A DNA stretch of 64,000 nucleotides from Pseudomonadota bacterium. GTDB taxonomy: Bacteria > Pseudomonadota > Alphaproteobacteria > Caulobacterales > Aquidulcibacteraceae. Location of the stretch: contig JAIUOD010000001.1 of NCBI GenBank assembly GCA_020161405.1, positions 124,001 through 188,000 of the forward strand. The letters run 5' to 3'. Every line of letters begins with the position of its first letter. The first letter of the stretch is position 1. A program made the position numbers and the translations under genes. A model generated the notes under the pieces. That model was not told the DNA's origin. It did no database searches and was given only the letters and a program-made list of their open reading frames with translations. Below, one piece after another: positions 1 through 8,210 of this stretch.

Positions 1-476
1 AAACCACCGGCATCACCATCGGACATGGAATCAACTTCCATTTTCCAGCCTTGGTTGGCGGTATAGCGTTGATACATGCGAAACAGGTCACCAACGAAAA
101 TCGCCGCCTCATCGCCGCCTGTACCTGCGCGTAATTCCAAAATTACCGATGCATCATCATCTTCATCGCGTGGCAAAAGAAGGATTTGTAATTCTTGTTC
201 GATATTTTCAAGATTTTCTTTAACTTGTGGTAATTCTTCTTGCGCCATTAATGCCATTTCATCAGAAGCTGGCAAACTATCAATCATATCTTGAAGATCA
301 GCAAGTTCTTTGCGCGCGCTGCGTAATTTATTTATGGCTTCTGCAACGGGTGAAAGTTTGGCACGCTCTTTTGAAAGGCGCATGATTTCAGGGCCGTCAC
401 TTGCATTTGCAAGGCGGGCATCAATTTCTTCAAATCTATCACTTACGCGTAATAAACGCTCTTCACTTAATTTCAT
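1..476 (-). CDS. prfA: Peptide chain release factor 1, N-terminal part (runs off the window)
   Basis: Releases the finished protein from the ribosome at UAA and UAG stop codons. About 158 residues from the start are visible. The reading frame starts at the ATG whose complement is at 474-476 and reads MKLSEERLLRVSDRFEEID, then a helical N-terminal domain. Near residues 120-140 it has ELRAGTGGDEAAIFVGDLF, which follows the RF1 pattern (RAGTGGDEA) rather than the RF2 pattern (GAGGTEA). The codon-recognition PxT motif and the catalytic GGQ motif would lie beyond the window edge, so they cannot be checked. It is divergent from the lipoprotein gene at 654. Truncation is due only to the window boundary. 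Confidence 0.95.
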   Translation of the reverse strand, partial: MKLSEERLLRVSDRFEEIDARLANASDGPEIMRLSKERAKLSPVAEAINKLRSARKELADLQDMIDSLPASDEMALMAQEELPQVKENLENIEQELQILLLPRDEDDDASVILELRAGTGGDEAAIFVGDLFRMYQRYTANQGWKMEVDSMSDGDAGG

Positions 477-653
477 TTTTTTATCTTTCGCGCCCCCTAT
501 AACAAATTTATGTAATTTTCCAATTGCCCAACTGCAAACACTATTCCCTTTGATTGAAAACATGCCAATATTTCGCGAAATTGGGGTAAGCCCATCACAA
601 ACTTATTATTTGTGCTATCAAGATTGGGTATTGCAAATTTTTAGGGGTAAAAA

Positions 654-1133
654 ATGGTAAGGAATAATTTTTTTAAAACTGCGGCAATAATAAGCTTTGG
701 CGCTATGTTCGCTTTAACAGGTTGTGCACACGAACCGAATGTTCCAAATTGGGGGCATGGATCACGTGGTGATGGCCCTCTTGCACACCACCCACAAGGC
801 GTTGATCATATTAAAACACCACGCGTTATTGAACAGCAGGGCAATGTAATCGCACCACCAACGCCACAAAATTATGATGCCGTTTCTTACCTTACAGGCT
901 GCACAGGTAGTTTTAGTGTTACGAACCGCAACACTGGCGAATTGCTTGTAACTGGCCGTGGTCTTTCAACACCGCAAGGCATGATGGTTTTGGGTCGTAA
1001 TGGCGAACAAACTGGCAAAATTGTAAATGCTATGGGCGGCCAAAGCCTTACATTCAAACCTGATTGCAATTGCAAGCCACAGCAAGCAGGCATGTCACCA
1101 CCGCCACCAACAATGTGCGCGCCACATAATTAA
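654..1133 (+). CDS. Small outer-membrane or periplasmic lipoprotein of unknown function
   Basis: The first 23 residues form a lipoprotein signal peptide (basic start, hydrophobic stretch FFKTAAIISFGAMFA) ending in the lipobox LTGC, so Cys24 should be lipidated. The mature part of about 135 residues is rich in Pro and His and has no domain I recognise; four later cysteines could form disulfides in the periplasm (one near residue 82, two in the CNC stretch, one near the C-terminus). The ATG at 654 follows AGGGG six bases upstream, a good ribosome-binding site. It is a single-gene unit ended by the terminator at 1137-1171 that it shares with rpmB. Export is clear; the function is unknown. Confidence 0.8.
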   Translation: MVRNNFFKTAAIISFGAMFALTGCAHEPNVPNWGHGSRGDGPLAHHPQGVDHIKTPRVIEQQGNVIAPPTPQNYDAVSYLTGCTGSFSVTNRNTGELLVTGRGLSTPQGMMVLGRNGEQTGKIVNAMGGQSLTFKPDCNCKPQQAGMSPPPPTMCAPHN

Positions 1134-1136
1134 TCA

Positions 1137-1171
1137 CAAAAAACCCCGCTTTAAACAAAGCGGGGTTTTTT
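1137..1171. terminator. Bidirectional intrinsic terminator between lipoprotein gene and rpmB
   Basis: An inverted repeat AACCCCGCTTT / AAAGCGGGGTT with a short AAC loop is flanked by an A-run on the left and a T-run on the right. It can stop transcription from the left (lipoprotein) and from the right (rpmB). Confidence 0.9.
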
Positions 1172-1191
1172 ATAAGAATATCGGAAAAAAA

Positions 1192-1482
1192 TTACGCAGC
1201 AGCAGCTAATTTAGCTTTGATTTTGCTACGAAGTTTGCGTGCACGATCTGACATTTTCAATGGGTCAGATTTCAAAATGAACGCATCCAAACCACCATTA
1301 TGGTCAACCGAACGCAATGCAGAAACTGCAATACGCAAACGGAAACCTTGACCTAAAGCATCAGACGCCAATGTAACGTCTTGCAAATTAGGCAAATAAC
1401 GGCGTTTAGTTTTAATGTTTGAGTGGCTAACAATATGACCAACCATCGGGCCAACACCAGTAAGTTCGCAACGGCGAGACAT
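1192..1482 (-). CDS. rpmB: 50S ribosomal protein L28
   Basis: A 96-residue protein of the large ribosomal subunit. The start [20 protein letters not shown] and the segment [13 protein letters not shown] are characteristic of L28, and the length matches the longer alphaproteobacterial form. The basic C-terminus ([14 protein letters not shown]) is typical. It is monocistronic, ends at the shared terminator at 1137-1171, and has an upstream gap of 117 bases before the next gene. No promoter with convincing spacing was found there. Confidence 0.97.
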   Translation of the reverse strand: MSRRCELTGVGPMVGHIVSHSNIKTKRRYLPNLQDVTLASDALGQGFRLRIAVSALRSVDHNGGLDAFILKSDPLKMSDRARKLRSKIKAKLAAAA

Positions 1483-1599
1483 CGAATTTCTCTTTTCTAT
1501 AGACTATATTTAAAACGTAGAGCGCGCAATTATCGACTTATAATGCAAAAGTCAATGTCAATCAGTGATTTTTGCCACAAACAAAGCCCACCCTTTACA

Positions 1600-1947
1600 T
1601 TAATGCAATTGTGTTAAACCACGCGCATCAATATGAAGGTTCTGATGAAGCACATTTACAATTGACGATGTCCATTCATTCCATATAACAACAATATCAC
1701 AAATATCATTTGATGCATCGCCAATTGTGCGCACCAAATTCTTACTCATTGCCTGTGTCTTAGAGATTTTTAGGCCAACGCAACCATTATCAAGATCAAT
1801 ACTAATATCAGAATGCGCAAGAATCAGTGCAATTAAATGACCATCAACTTCACGTTTTTTGAAAGTGTTGCGGATTTTTTGGCGAACTTTTTGAATTCCA
1901 AATAAATCAGATTGAAACGGTGCGTTGATTGCAAGTGATTGTGACAT
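1600..1947 (-). CDS. Conserved-looking hypothetical protein, 115 residues
   Basis: The longer reading frame begins upstream, but the ATG at 1947 (MSQSLAINAPFQSDLFGIQK) has GGAG seven bases upstream, so I chose it. The protein is soluble, has no signal peptide or membrane segment, and mixes hydrophobic strands with charged helices (HLIALILAHSDISIDLDNGCVGLKIS, given here only as a region near residues 40-65). I do not recognise a family. It is divergent from the WYL regulator at 2036, with 88 bases between the two starts, so the regulator might control it; that is inference. Confidence 0.65.
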   Translation of the reverse strand: MSQSLAINAPFQSDLFGIQKVRQKIRNTFKKREVDGHLIALILAHSDISIDLDNGCVGLKISKTQAMSKNLVRTIGDASNDICDIVVIWNEWTSSIVNVLHQNLHIDARGLTQLH

Positions 1948-2035
1948 TTTATTCTCCGATATTTCCTGTGAATAAATATAAAACATACTTGCGCCATTTT
2001 CGGACGCATATTAGAACAAATGCAGGAGTCTAAAC

Positions 2036-3037
2036 ATGCGCCACGAAAAATCTGCCAATTTAATTGAACTTGCCCGCGAACTTGCGGTTTCACACATGGG
2101 CCTTACCCTTGATGATATGGCAAGCCGTATGGGTGTGGGGCGAAGAACTGCCGAAAGAATGCGCGACCAATTACTTTTGATGTTTGATACAATGGAAGAA
2201 ATTCCAGACCCACCAACCAAAAGGTGGCGTATTTCTGGAAGGTTTGATAGTTTCCTTCTTGCGCCAAGCGCCAAAGAATTGGCCGCACTTAAAATTGCCC
2301 AAGAATTATTGGAAAAACAAAATAATGACCAAGCCCACGCCTTAAGACAGCTTGAAATCAAAATTAATTCTGCAATGGGCACAAAAGCTAGCACAAGGCT
2401 TTCAACAGACATTGAAGCCCTTATGGAGGCCGAGGCGATTGCAATAACCCCAGGGCCAAAACCAAAATATGATGCCTATACTTTAAATATTTTGCGCGAT
2501 GCGATTTTATCATTGCATCAAATTTCATTTTTCTATGAAGGTGGCTCAAAATCAAAATTGCGCCGTGAAGTTGTTCCTTATGGCATTTTATTTGGCGGCG
2601 AAGCCTATTTAATCGCGCGCGAAATTGATAAAGCAATTGAAGAACGCCCGAAAGTTTGGCGGATCGATAGAATACGTGAAGCAAAAATTATGGATGCAGC
2701 CGGCGGCCCACCTGAAGAATTTTCACTTCGTCAATTTGCCGAACGCTCTTTTGGTGTATTTCAAGAGGATATAACTTATGAAGTGGTTTTAGAAGTCCTG
2801 CCCGAATATGCCGATGAGGCCTATAGATGGCAATTCCACCCTAATCAAAAAATCAAAGAACTCAAAAATGGTGGCCTTGAAATAATAATGCACGGCGCGT
2901 CATTAAAGGAACTTTCATGGGTATTATTCCGTTGGGGCGGCAAAATCAAAATCATTTCCCCAAAAGAATTAAAAGAAGAAATGAAAAAAGCCCTTGAACT
3001 TGGTGAGAAAATGCTTGGGAAAAAGGGGAAGAAATAA
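2036..3037 (+). CDS. WYL-domain transcriptional regulator (YafY-like)
   Basis: A 333-residue one-component regulator. Residues about 1-65 form a winged helix-turn-helix of the DeoR/HTH_11 type (LTLDDMASRMGVGRRTAERM), followed by a helical linker. Residues about 140-230 match the WYL fold, with YGILFGGEAYLIARE where the family carries its W-Y-L signature, and the rest resembles the C-terminal WCX extension. WYL domains bind ligands such as nucleotides or nucleic acid and several control defence or DNA-damage genes. The ATG is preceded by AGGAG. Neighbours do not form an operon with it; the nearest partners are the divergent unknown gene and the DUF559 nuclease downstream, separated by tandem repeats. 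Its target is unknown. Confidence 0.85.
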   Translation: MRHEKSANLIELARELAVSHMGLTLDDMASRMGVGRRTAERMRDQLLLMFDTMEEIPDPPTKRWRISGRFDSFLLAPSAKELAALKIAQELLEKQNNDQAHALRQLEIKINSAMGTKASTRLSTDIEALMEAEAIAITPGPKPKYDAYTLNILRDAILSLHQISFFYEGGSKSKLRREVVPYGILFGGEAYLIAREIDKAIEERPKVWRIDRIREAKIMDAAGGPPEEFSLRQFAERSFGVFQEDITYEVVLEVLPEYADEAYRWQFHPNQKIKELKNGGLEIIMHGASLKELSWVLFRWGGKIKIISPKELKEEMKKALELGEKMLGKKGKK

Positions 3038-3045
3038 GGCGCAAT

Positions 3046-3186
3046 AAGCCGCCCCCCTTGTAGAAGGTAGGCTGTCGTGCAAAGCGAGACCCAAGCCGCC
3101 CCCCTTGTAGAAGGTAGGCTGTCGTGCAAAGCGAGACCCAAGCCGCCCCCCTTGAAGAAGGGGGGCTGTCGAGTGAAACGAGACTG
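3046..3186. repeat. Three head-to-tail copies of a 47-bp GC-rich repeat
   Basis: Units start at 3046, 3093 and 3140, each beginning AAGCCGCC and containing CTGTCG and GCGAGAC or its variant. The first two are identical; the third has drifted (GAAGAAGGGGGGC, and GAGTGAAACGAGAC at its end). They are directly joined, so this is not a CRISPR array. They fill the gap between the WYL regulator and the DUF559 gene and are much more GC-rich than the surroundings, consistent with REP-like units. Confidence 0.85.
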
Positions 3187-3225
3187 GGGGGTTGCGAATC
3201 CCCAAACACTCAATAAAATCACCAA

Positions 3226-3600
3226 ATGCCCACCCAAAAACAAAAACCAAACATCTTGTATAATACCGCCCGCAAATTGCGCAAAGAAGCAACATTGCCT
3301 GAACGGTTACTCTGGAATGCCATTAAAAAAAGCAGGTATTTAGGCTTGGTTTTTCGTCGCCAATATCCTTTTGATAAATATATTTTCGATTTCTATTGCG
3401 CTAAAGCAAAATTGGATATTGAAATTGATGGACAATATCATTCGTTCAAAGAACAAATTGAAAAAGACAAAATGCGTGATGATTTCTTGATTTCGAAAGG
3501 GTTTAATATTCTTAGAATTCCTGCGATTGAGATTTTGAAAAATCCTTCAGAAGTTGCGGAAAATATAAGGCAATATGCTTTGAATCTAGTCAAAGACTGA
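3226..3600 (+). CDS. DUF559 family Vsr-like endonuclease-domain protein
   Basis: A 124-residue single-domain protein. It shows the DUF559 hallmarks in order: ARKLRKEATLPERLLW (residues 15-30), FRRQYPF, YIFDFYC with Asp55, and LDIEIDGQYH with Glu66, Asp68 and His72, followed by RDDFLISKGFNILRIPA. These are the acidic residues of the PD-(D/E)xK nuclease fold shared with Vsr mismatch endonuclease. DUF559 proteins are widespread single genes whose biological role is unproven. It is flanked on both sides by palindromic, GC-rich repeats (3046-3186 and 3611-3660). All putative catalytic residues are present, so it is likely active. Confidence 0.9.
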   Translation: MPTQKQKPNILYNTARKLRKEATLPERLLWNAIKKSRYLGLVFRRQYPFDKYIFDFYCAKAKLDIEIDGQYHSFKEQIEKDKMRDDFLISKGFNILRIPAIEILKNPSEVAENIRQYALNLVKD

Positions 3601-3610
3601 AACGCCGCTA

Positions 3611-3660
3611 CCCCTCCGTCACCCTTTTGGTGACACCTCCCCTCCTTCGAGGGGAGGGGC
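3611..3660. repeat. REP-like double palindrome downstream of the DUF559 gene
   Basis: Two hairpins lie side by side: GTCACC with GGTGAC around TTTT, and CCCCTC with GAGGGG around a short loop. There is no T-run, so it is more likely a repetitive palindromic unit than a terminator. It ends two bases before the TA that borders the MITE-like element. Confidence 0.75.
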
Positions 3661-3662
3661 TT

Positions 3663-3927
3663 TAGGTCATAAACTCATTAATTTTACCCAAATGGTGCGA
3701 GTGATTTTGTGCGGTCAGAAGGAAGAAGCCTGCAGGAAATGCAAGCATTTTCAAAGGCGTCTGACGCTCTGAGCCGTGCAAAAGCGCCGCATCCTTCGGA
3801 CATGAAAATGGCGTCATACTAATGCGAAAAATAAATTTTCCGATATTTATATCACAAAATTTCTTTTTCACCTTATTATTTAGCCATTTTCATGCCATTT
3901 GTGTGAAATTAATGAGTTTATGACCTA
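3663..3927. mobile_element. MITE-like element of about 265 bp with 32-bp inverted ends and TA borders
   Basis: The left end TAGGTCATAAACTCATTAAT and the reverse complement of the right end agree over about 32 bases with two mismatches (extending through CAAATGG). Both ends are bordered by TA, as expected for the TA duplication left by IS630/Tc1-mariner-type or IS427-type IS5 transposases. No transposase frame fits inside; the interior is non-coding and more GC-rich. The right TA plus the first G of the element form the TAG stop codon of the peptide-binding protein gene. Confidence 0.85.
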
Positions 3928-5493
3928 GCCCATCTTCAAACTTGGCCAGATAATCGGTTGCATATTCTTATAGCCGCCTGTTACTTTTTCAGACTGTAGC
4001 CATGCACCGTCACCAAACCAAATCGGCATTATTGGCACTTCATCAAGCAAGTATTTTTCCGCAACCTTTAACGCCTCAAGGCGTTTTACAGGGTCGCCAA
4101 TTCCGCGTACTTTTTCCAAGGCTGCGTCAAAATCCTTATTATGCCATTGGTGTGAATAGGCATTACCACCCGTTGCAAAACTTCCCATCAAATCAACAGG
4201 GTCAGATTTCATACCCTTATCAACCCGAACAATGGCGCAATCAAAATCAAAACCATTAAGGCGCGCCGATATTGCACTTGATTCAACGGTTCCAATTGTC
4301 GCCTCTACCCAAATTTGTTTCCATTCATTGGCGATTTCAACGGCGGCACGTTCACGTTCATCCTTGGTAACAATAAGTTCAAACCTAAGCGGATTTGTCG
4401 CCGAATAGCCAAGTTTTTCCATAATCGCCTTGGCACCTGCGACATCAGGTTTTATTGGTGGCTGATCACGTAAAAAGCGGGTTGCAGGGTGAACGGCATC
4501 GCGGAAGATATTATGCGAAACAATATTGCGATTAAATGCCATAGAAAGCGCTTTACGAACCAACGGGTTTGATAATTGCGGCTTTTTGGTATTCATACTC
4601 ATATAGATAAAGCGCGGCGCATTAACGCGTTTGAATTTATCACCAAGTTTGGATTCAAGAATTGAATATCGCAATAAAGCAGGGTCTTGGGCTAAATCTA
4701 TATCGCCTGCCTCAAACATCCTTATACGGGTTGCAGGGTCATCCACGGCCTCAATATTAATTGCAATTGGCATTGGCGCTGCCCAACCACCTAATTCATT
4801 TTTTTCAAAGCGAATACGGGTTTGTGTATAGATTTTTGGAATGAATGGGCCAGAAACCACAATCTTATCAATATTGGTCCATTGTTCGCCATATTTATTG
4901 ATTGCCGCAACAGGTATTGGGTAAAATTCCTGCATACGCCCTGCAAAACCTGCATCAGGGCCTTCAAGATTTATTTCAACAATATCAGCGCCAATTTGTT
5001 TAACACCAATAGTTTTTGGATCACCCTTTTTTAAATTCACATTCTGATAATTTTTAATATTATATAATTCAGGCGCATTTGGATATGCAGTTTTATAATC
5101 AGCAGACTTTTGAAGGCTTTCAACAACATCATTTGCACCCAATGGCGAACCATCCGACCATTTCAAATTAGGCTTAATTTTAAATGTCCATAAGGTGAAA
5201 TCAGGATTGGCAGACCATGATTGCGCAATCGAAAACTGGTTTGATGGCTTGCCATCATCACCATAACCGACAACAGGCAATAAAAATTGACGAAATAATA
5301 AATCGGCAATCGCAAATTCAGCGCGCAAAGGGTCAAGTGAATCAGGGCCGCCATTAAGCGCAACCCGCAAAACACCTTTTTCAACCTGTTTCTTACCGCC
5401 ACATGCCGATAGAAAAGAAGGTAAACCAAGGCCGAAACCAAGTGATAAAACCATATTTCGACGTGACATTTTTAAATTATTATATTTTCCCAT
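3925..5493 (-). CDS. Peptide/solute ABC transporter substrate-binding lipoprotein (SBP family 5)
   Basis: A 522-residue extracytoplasmic binding protein of the DppA/OppA type. The N-terminus has SRRNMVLSLGFGLGLPSFLSAC: a possible twin-arginine motif and a lipobox LSAC with Cys31 as lipidation site. The mature domain carries the family pattern NGGPDSLDPLRAE near the start, then WTFKIKPNLKWSDGSPLGANDVV. No permease or ATPase genes are adjacent, so it is an orphan binding protein. It lies downstream of carA on the same strand. Its stop codon is created by the MITE-like insertion at 3663-3927, so the original C-terminus may have been slightly different. The start at 5493 lacks a strong ribosome-binding site; Met9 is an alternative. 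Confidence 0.88.
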   Translation of the reverse strand: MGKYNNLKMSRRNMVLSLGFGLGLPSFLSACGGKKQVEKGVLRVALNGGPDSLDPLRAEFAIADLLFRQFLLPVVGYGDDGKPSNQFSIAQSWSANPDFTLWTFKIKPNLKWSDGSPLGANDVVESLQKSADYKTAYPNAPELYNIKNYQNVNLKKGDPKTIGVKQIGADIVEINLEGPDAGFAGRMQEFYPIPVAAINKYGEQWTNIDKIVVSGPFIPKIYTQTRIRFEKNELGGWAAPMPIAINIEAVDDPATRIRMFEAGDIDLAQDPALLRYSILESKLGDKFKRVNAPRFIYMSMNTKKPQLSNPLVRKALSMAFNRNIVSHNIFRDAVHPATRFLRDQPPIKPDVAGAKAIMEKLGYSATNPLRFELIVTKDERERAAVEIANEWKQIWVEATIGTVESSAISARLNGFDFDCAIVRVDKGMKSDPVDLMGSFATGGNAYSHQWHNKDFDAALEKVRGIGDPVKRLEALKVAEKYLLDEVPIMPIWFGDGAWLQSEKVTGGYKNMQPIIWPSLKMG

Positions 5494-5542
5494 AATTCAA
5501 TAGGAACAAAAAATTTTACGATGTCAAGTTAAGAAAGCGCGG

Positions 5543-6745
5543 CTAATTAGTAGCAATCCTTGTTTCGCCTTTATTTTTAGCTTCGTCCATCTTTTTTGCA
5601 AAATTTTGGAATAGATAAAAACTATCCTTTGGCCCTGGGCTTGCCTCTGGGTGGTATTGGACTGAAAACACTTTTTTTGTTTTATGGCTAATACCGCAAT
5701 TTGAACCGTCAAATAATGAAACATGGGTTTCAATAACATCATCAGGTAGTGATGCGCTATCAAGAGCAAAACCATGATTCATTGAAACAATTTCAACCTT
5801 GCCAGTGCGCAAATCTTTAACAGGGTGATTTGCACCATGATGCCCCTGTTTCATTTTTAAAGTTTTTCCACCCAATGCAAGACCAAGCATTTGATGACCA
5901 AGGCAAATCCCAAATACAGGGATTTTGGCATCAATCACACCCTTAATCGTTGCAACACTATATTCACCAGTTGCCGCTGGATCGCCTGGTCCATTTGAAA
6001 GCAAAACACCATCAGGCTTTAAATCAATAATTTTTTGCGCAGGCGTATTAGCAGGAACAACAGTAACACGCGCGCCAATTTCACCAAGGTCACGTAAAAT
6101 ATTGGCTTTTGTACCAAAATCCATAACAACAACATGGAATTTGGCATCTTTTACAGCTTCAACGCCTTGCGGCCAATGCCAAATTTTTTCGGCAAAATCA
6201 AAATCATCAGAAGTTGAAACTTCTTTTGCTAAATCCGAACCCTCTAAACCTGCCCAAATTTGCGCACGTTTTTGAAGATTTTCAATATCAAATTTACCAT
6301 CAACATTATGGGCAATTGCGCCATGCGGCATACCTTTTTCGCGGATAATATGGGTCAATGCACGTGTATCAATACCTGCAAGGCCAATAATATTGCGATT
6401 TACCATCCATGTTGAAAGGTCGGTTTGCGAACGCCAATTTGAAGGTTGCGTTGGAATGGCTTTGGTAATTGCGCCAATTGCGCCATGTTTGCCATTATTG
6501 CTTGATGCTTCTTCATCGCCATCATTAGCGCCAACATTGCCAATATGCGGCGCGGTAAAGGCCACGATTTGCTGATTATATGATGGGTCGGTAAGAATTT
6601 CCTGATAACCTGTGATGGCGGTATTAAAGCAAACTTCGCCAATTGTTTCACCAATAGCACCGAAACCTTGCCCGTAAAAAACTGTACCGTCGGCAAGCAC
6701 AAGCGCACCCGTAATTTTGGGCGCAAATTTTGGCGATTTTTCCAA
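5543..6745 (-). CDS. carA: Carbamoyl-phosphate synthase small (glutaminase) subunit
   Basis: Hydrolyses glutamine and passes ammonia to CarB for carbamoyl phosphate, the precursor of arginine and pyrimidines. The N-terminal CarA domain (ALVLADGTVFYGQGFGA, then FNTAITGYQEILTDPSY) is followed by a class I glutaminase domain with the nucleophile Cys in VFGICLGHQMLGLALGG and the His-Glu pair in QYHPEASPGP. A longer frame opens at 6781 (also TTG), but the TTG at 6745 has AGGAG six bases upstream and gives the normal N-terminus EKSPKFAPKITG, so I chose it. carB is not in the window. Length (400) is typical. Confidence 0.95.
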   Translation of the reverse strand: MEKSPKFAPKITGALVLADGTVFYGQGFGAIGETIGEVCFNTAITGYQEILTDPSYNQQIVAFTAPHIGNVGANDGDEEASSNNGKHGAIGAITKAIPTQPSNWRSQTDLSTWMVNRNIIGLAGIDTRALTHIIREKGMPHGAIAHNVDGKFDIENLQKRAQIWAGLEGSDLAKEVSTSDDFDFAEKIWHWPQGVEAVKDAKFHVVVMDFGTKANILRDLGEIGARVTVVPANTPAQKIIDLKPDGVLLSNGPGDPAATGEYSVATIKGVIDAKIPVFGICLGHQMLGLALGGKTLKMKQGHHGANHPVKDLRTGKVEIVSMNHGFALDSASLPDDVIETHVSLFDGSNCGISHKTKKVFSVQYHPEASPGPKDSFYLFQNFAKKMDEAKNKGETRIATN

Positions 6746-6888
6746 TCGAAACTCCTGTGATTTCGGGGTGGTTAGTCGCAATTTGCTTATGGGTCAAGTG
6801 CTATTGAAGAAAAATGCTATTCATACAGAATTATGAAGCAACAATTTTACTTCGTGGCTTTATTTATCAAATCATGCAAAATGAATAA

Positions 6889-8115
6889 ATGGCAAAATTT
6901 TCAAAACCAAATTTCAAAATAAAACTATTCATATTCACTTTGTGTATTTTTCCAATAAATACGAAAATTAGTTATGCGCAAAATATCGAAAATTCTGCCT
7001 TTAAAAAATGCGTTATAAATGCCGCCCATTCAGCAATTGCCAAAGGCGCAAATAGTGAAAAGGCAATGTTCGCAATCAAGGATATTTATGCGCCAAATGA
7101 TGAAATAATTGCCCTTTCAAAAGTTCAACCAGAAACCAATATGAAAATCTGGGACTATTTGGCATTTGCAATTGATGATGAACGCGCATCCGACGGCATT
7201 AATGCGATTAATCAATATAATGTTTTTTTGAATGATTTAGAAAATAAAACTGGTGTTGATAAAGCCACAATAATTGGTGTCTGGGGCATGGAAACCAATT
7301 ATGGAAATATAGTTGGAAAAAGAAATATTATTGATGCGCTATCCACTTTGGGTTGCACAAAAAATAGGCGCGCAAAATATTTCAAATCCGAACTAATTGC
7401 CGCAATTAAAATCGAAGCAAGTGGGCACGTGCCACACGATAAATTTGTCGGATCTTGGGCGGGTGCATTTGGTCAAACCCAATTCATGCCAAGTAGTTTT
7501 TTACGTCTTGCAATGGATGGTAATAATGATGGAATTAAAAACATAATAGAAGAACCGAAAGATGCCCTTGCCTCAACCGCAAACTTTCTTGCAAAATCTG
7601 GTTGGATTTCCGGTCAAGAATGGGGCTTTGAAATTATTCCACAAAATTACAAAAGTCCAAGCTCAAGAACCTATAAAAAGCCAATATCCTATTGGAAATC
7701 CCATAATTTTATGCGTGCAGATGGTAAAGAATTACCACAATATGGCAATTTTGGCCTTGTAAAACCTGCGGGGCAAAATGGGCCGTGGTTTTTAGTTGGC
7801 AAGAATTTTGATGCCGTTTATTCTTATAATCCCGCAATATCATATGCATTGGCAGTAAATCTTATTAGCGATAGAATTAAAGGCTCAAAAGGAATTTATG
7901 GCCAATGGCCCACCGATGATTTAGGGCTTAGCCGAGCTCAAAAACGTGAAATACAAATTATTCTATCCAAAAATGGCTATGATATCGGACCAATAGATGG
8001 GATTATTGGAAAAAAAGCAATCCAAGCAATTGAACAATTTTTCAAAGACCGCAACCTTGATTACAACGGAAGAATTGGCACAAAGACATATATAATTATT
8101 CTTAAATATTCATAA
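6889..8115 (+). CDS. Exported lytic murein transglycosylase (MltB family) with C-terminal peptidoglycan-binding domain
   Basis: Cleaves the glycan strands of peptidoglycan in the periplasm. The first 30 residues are a signal peptide ending ISYA. The SLT_2/MltB domain spans about 35-340, with the catalytic Glu135 in GVWGMETNYGN and the downstream GSWAGAFGQTQFMPSSFLR typical of the family. Residues about 345-408 form a PG_binding_1 domain (IDGIIGKKAIQAIEQFFKD). There is no lipobox, so it is a soluble periplasmic form (MltB/Slt35-like, as in many alphaproteobacteria). It is alone on its strand, divergent from carA and followed by the membrane hydrolase gene 95 bases later. Confidence 0.92.
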   Translation: MAKFSKPNFKIKLFIFTLCIFPINTKISYAQNIENSAFKKCVINAAHSAIAKGANSEKAMFAIKDIYAPNDEIIALSKVQPETNMKIWDYLAFAIDDERASDGINAINQYNVFLNDLENKTGVDKATIIGVWGMETNYGNIVGKRNIIDALSTLGCTKNRRAKYFKSELIAAIKIEASGHVPHDKFVGSWAGAFGQTQFMPSSFLRLAMDGNNDGIKNIIEEPKDALASTANFLAKSGWISGQEWGFEIIPQNYKSPSSRTYKKPISYWKSHNFMRADGKELPQYGNFGLVKPAGQNGPWFLVGKNFDAVYSYNPAISYALAVNLISDRIKGSKGIYGQWPTDDLGLSRAQKREIQIILSKNGYDIGPIDGIIGKKAIQAIEQFFKDRNLDYNGRIGTKTYIIILKYS

Positions 8116-8210
8116 TTGCGAATTTTACATACAATCAATATGAAATGACTCGACTCTTTAATATTGCCCTTTAATGTTAATCTTTAAGCGGCAGTGTTTT
8201 GGGGAAGAAT

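Noticed and set aside
1483..1599. rpmB promoter with TTGACA
   Set aside because: TTGACA-like boxes exist (1550-1561, minus strand) but the nearest minus-10 candidates are 13, 15 or 21 bases away, not a convincing spacing.
3046..3186. CRISPR array
   Set aside because: The 47-bp units are directly joined with no spacers and only three copies are present; no cas genes nearby.
3077..3343. Open frame across the tandem repeats
   Set aside because: It runs through repeats and the DUF559 start in a different frame and has no ribosome-binding site; the coding pattern of DUF559 explains the region.
3662..3871. 69-codon minus-strand frame in the MITE-like element
   Set aside because: It lies wholly in the element and has no homology-like features or ribosome-binding site.
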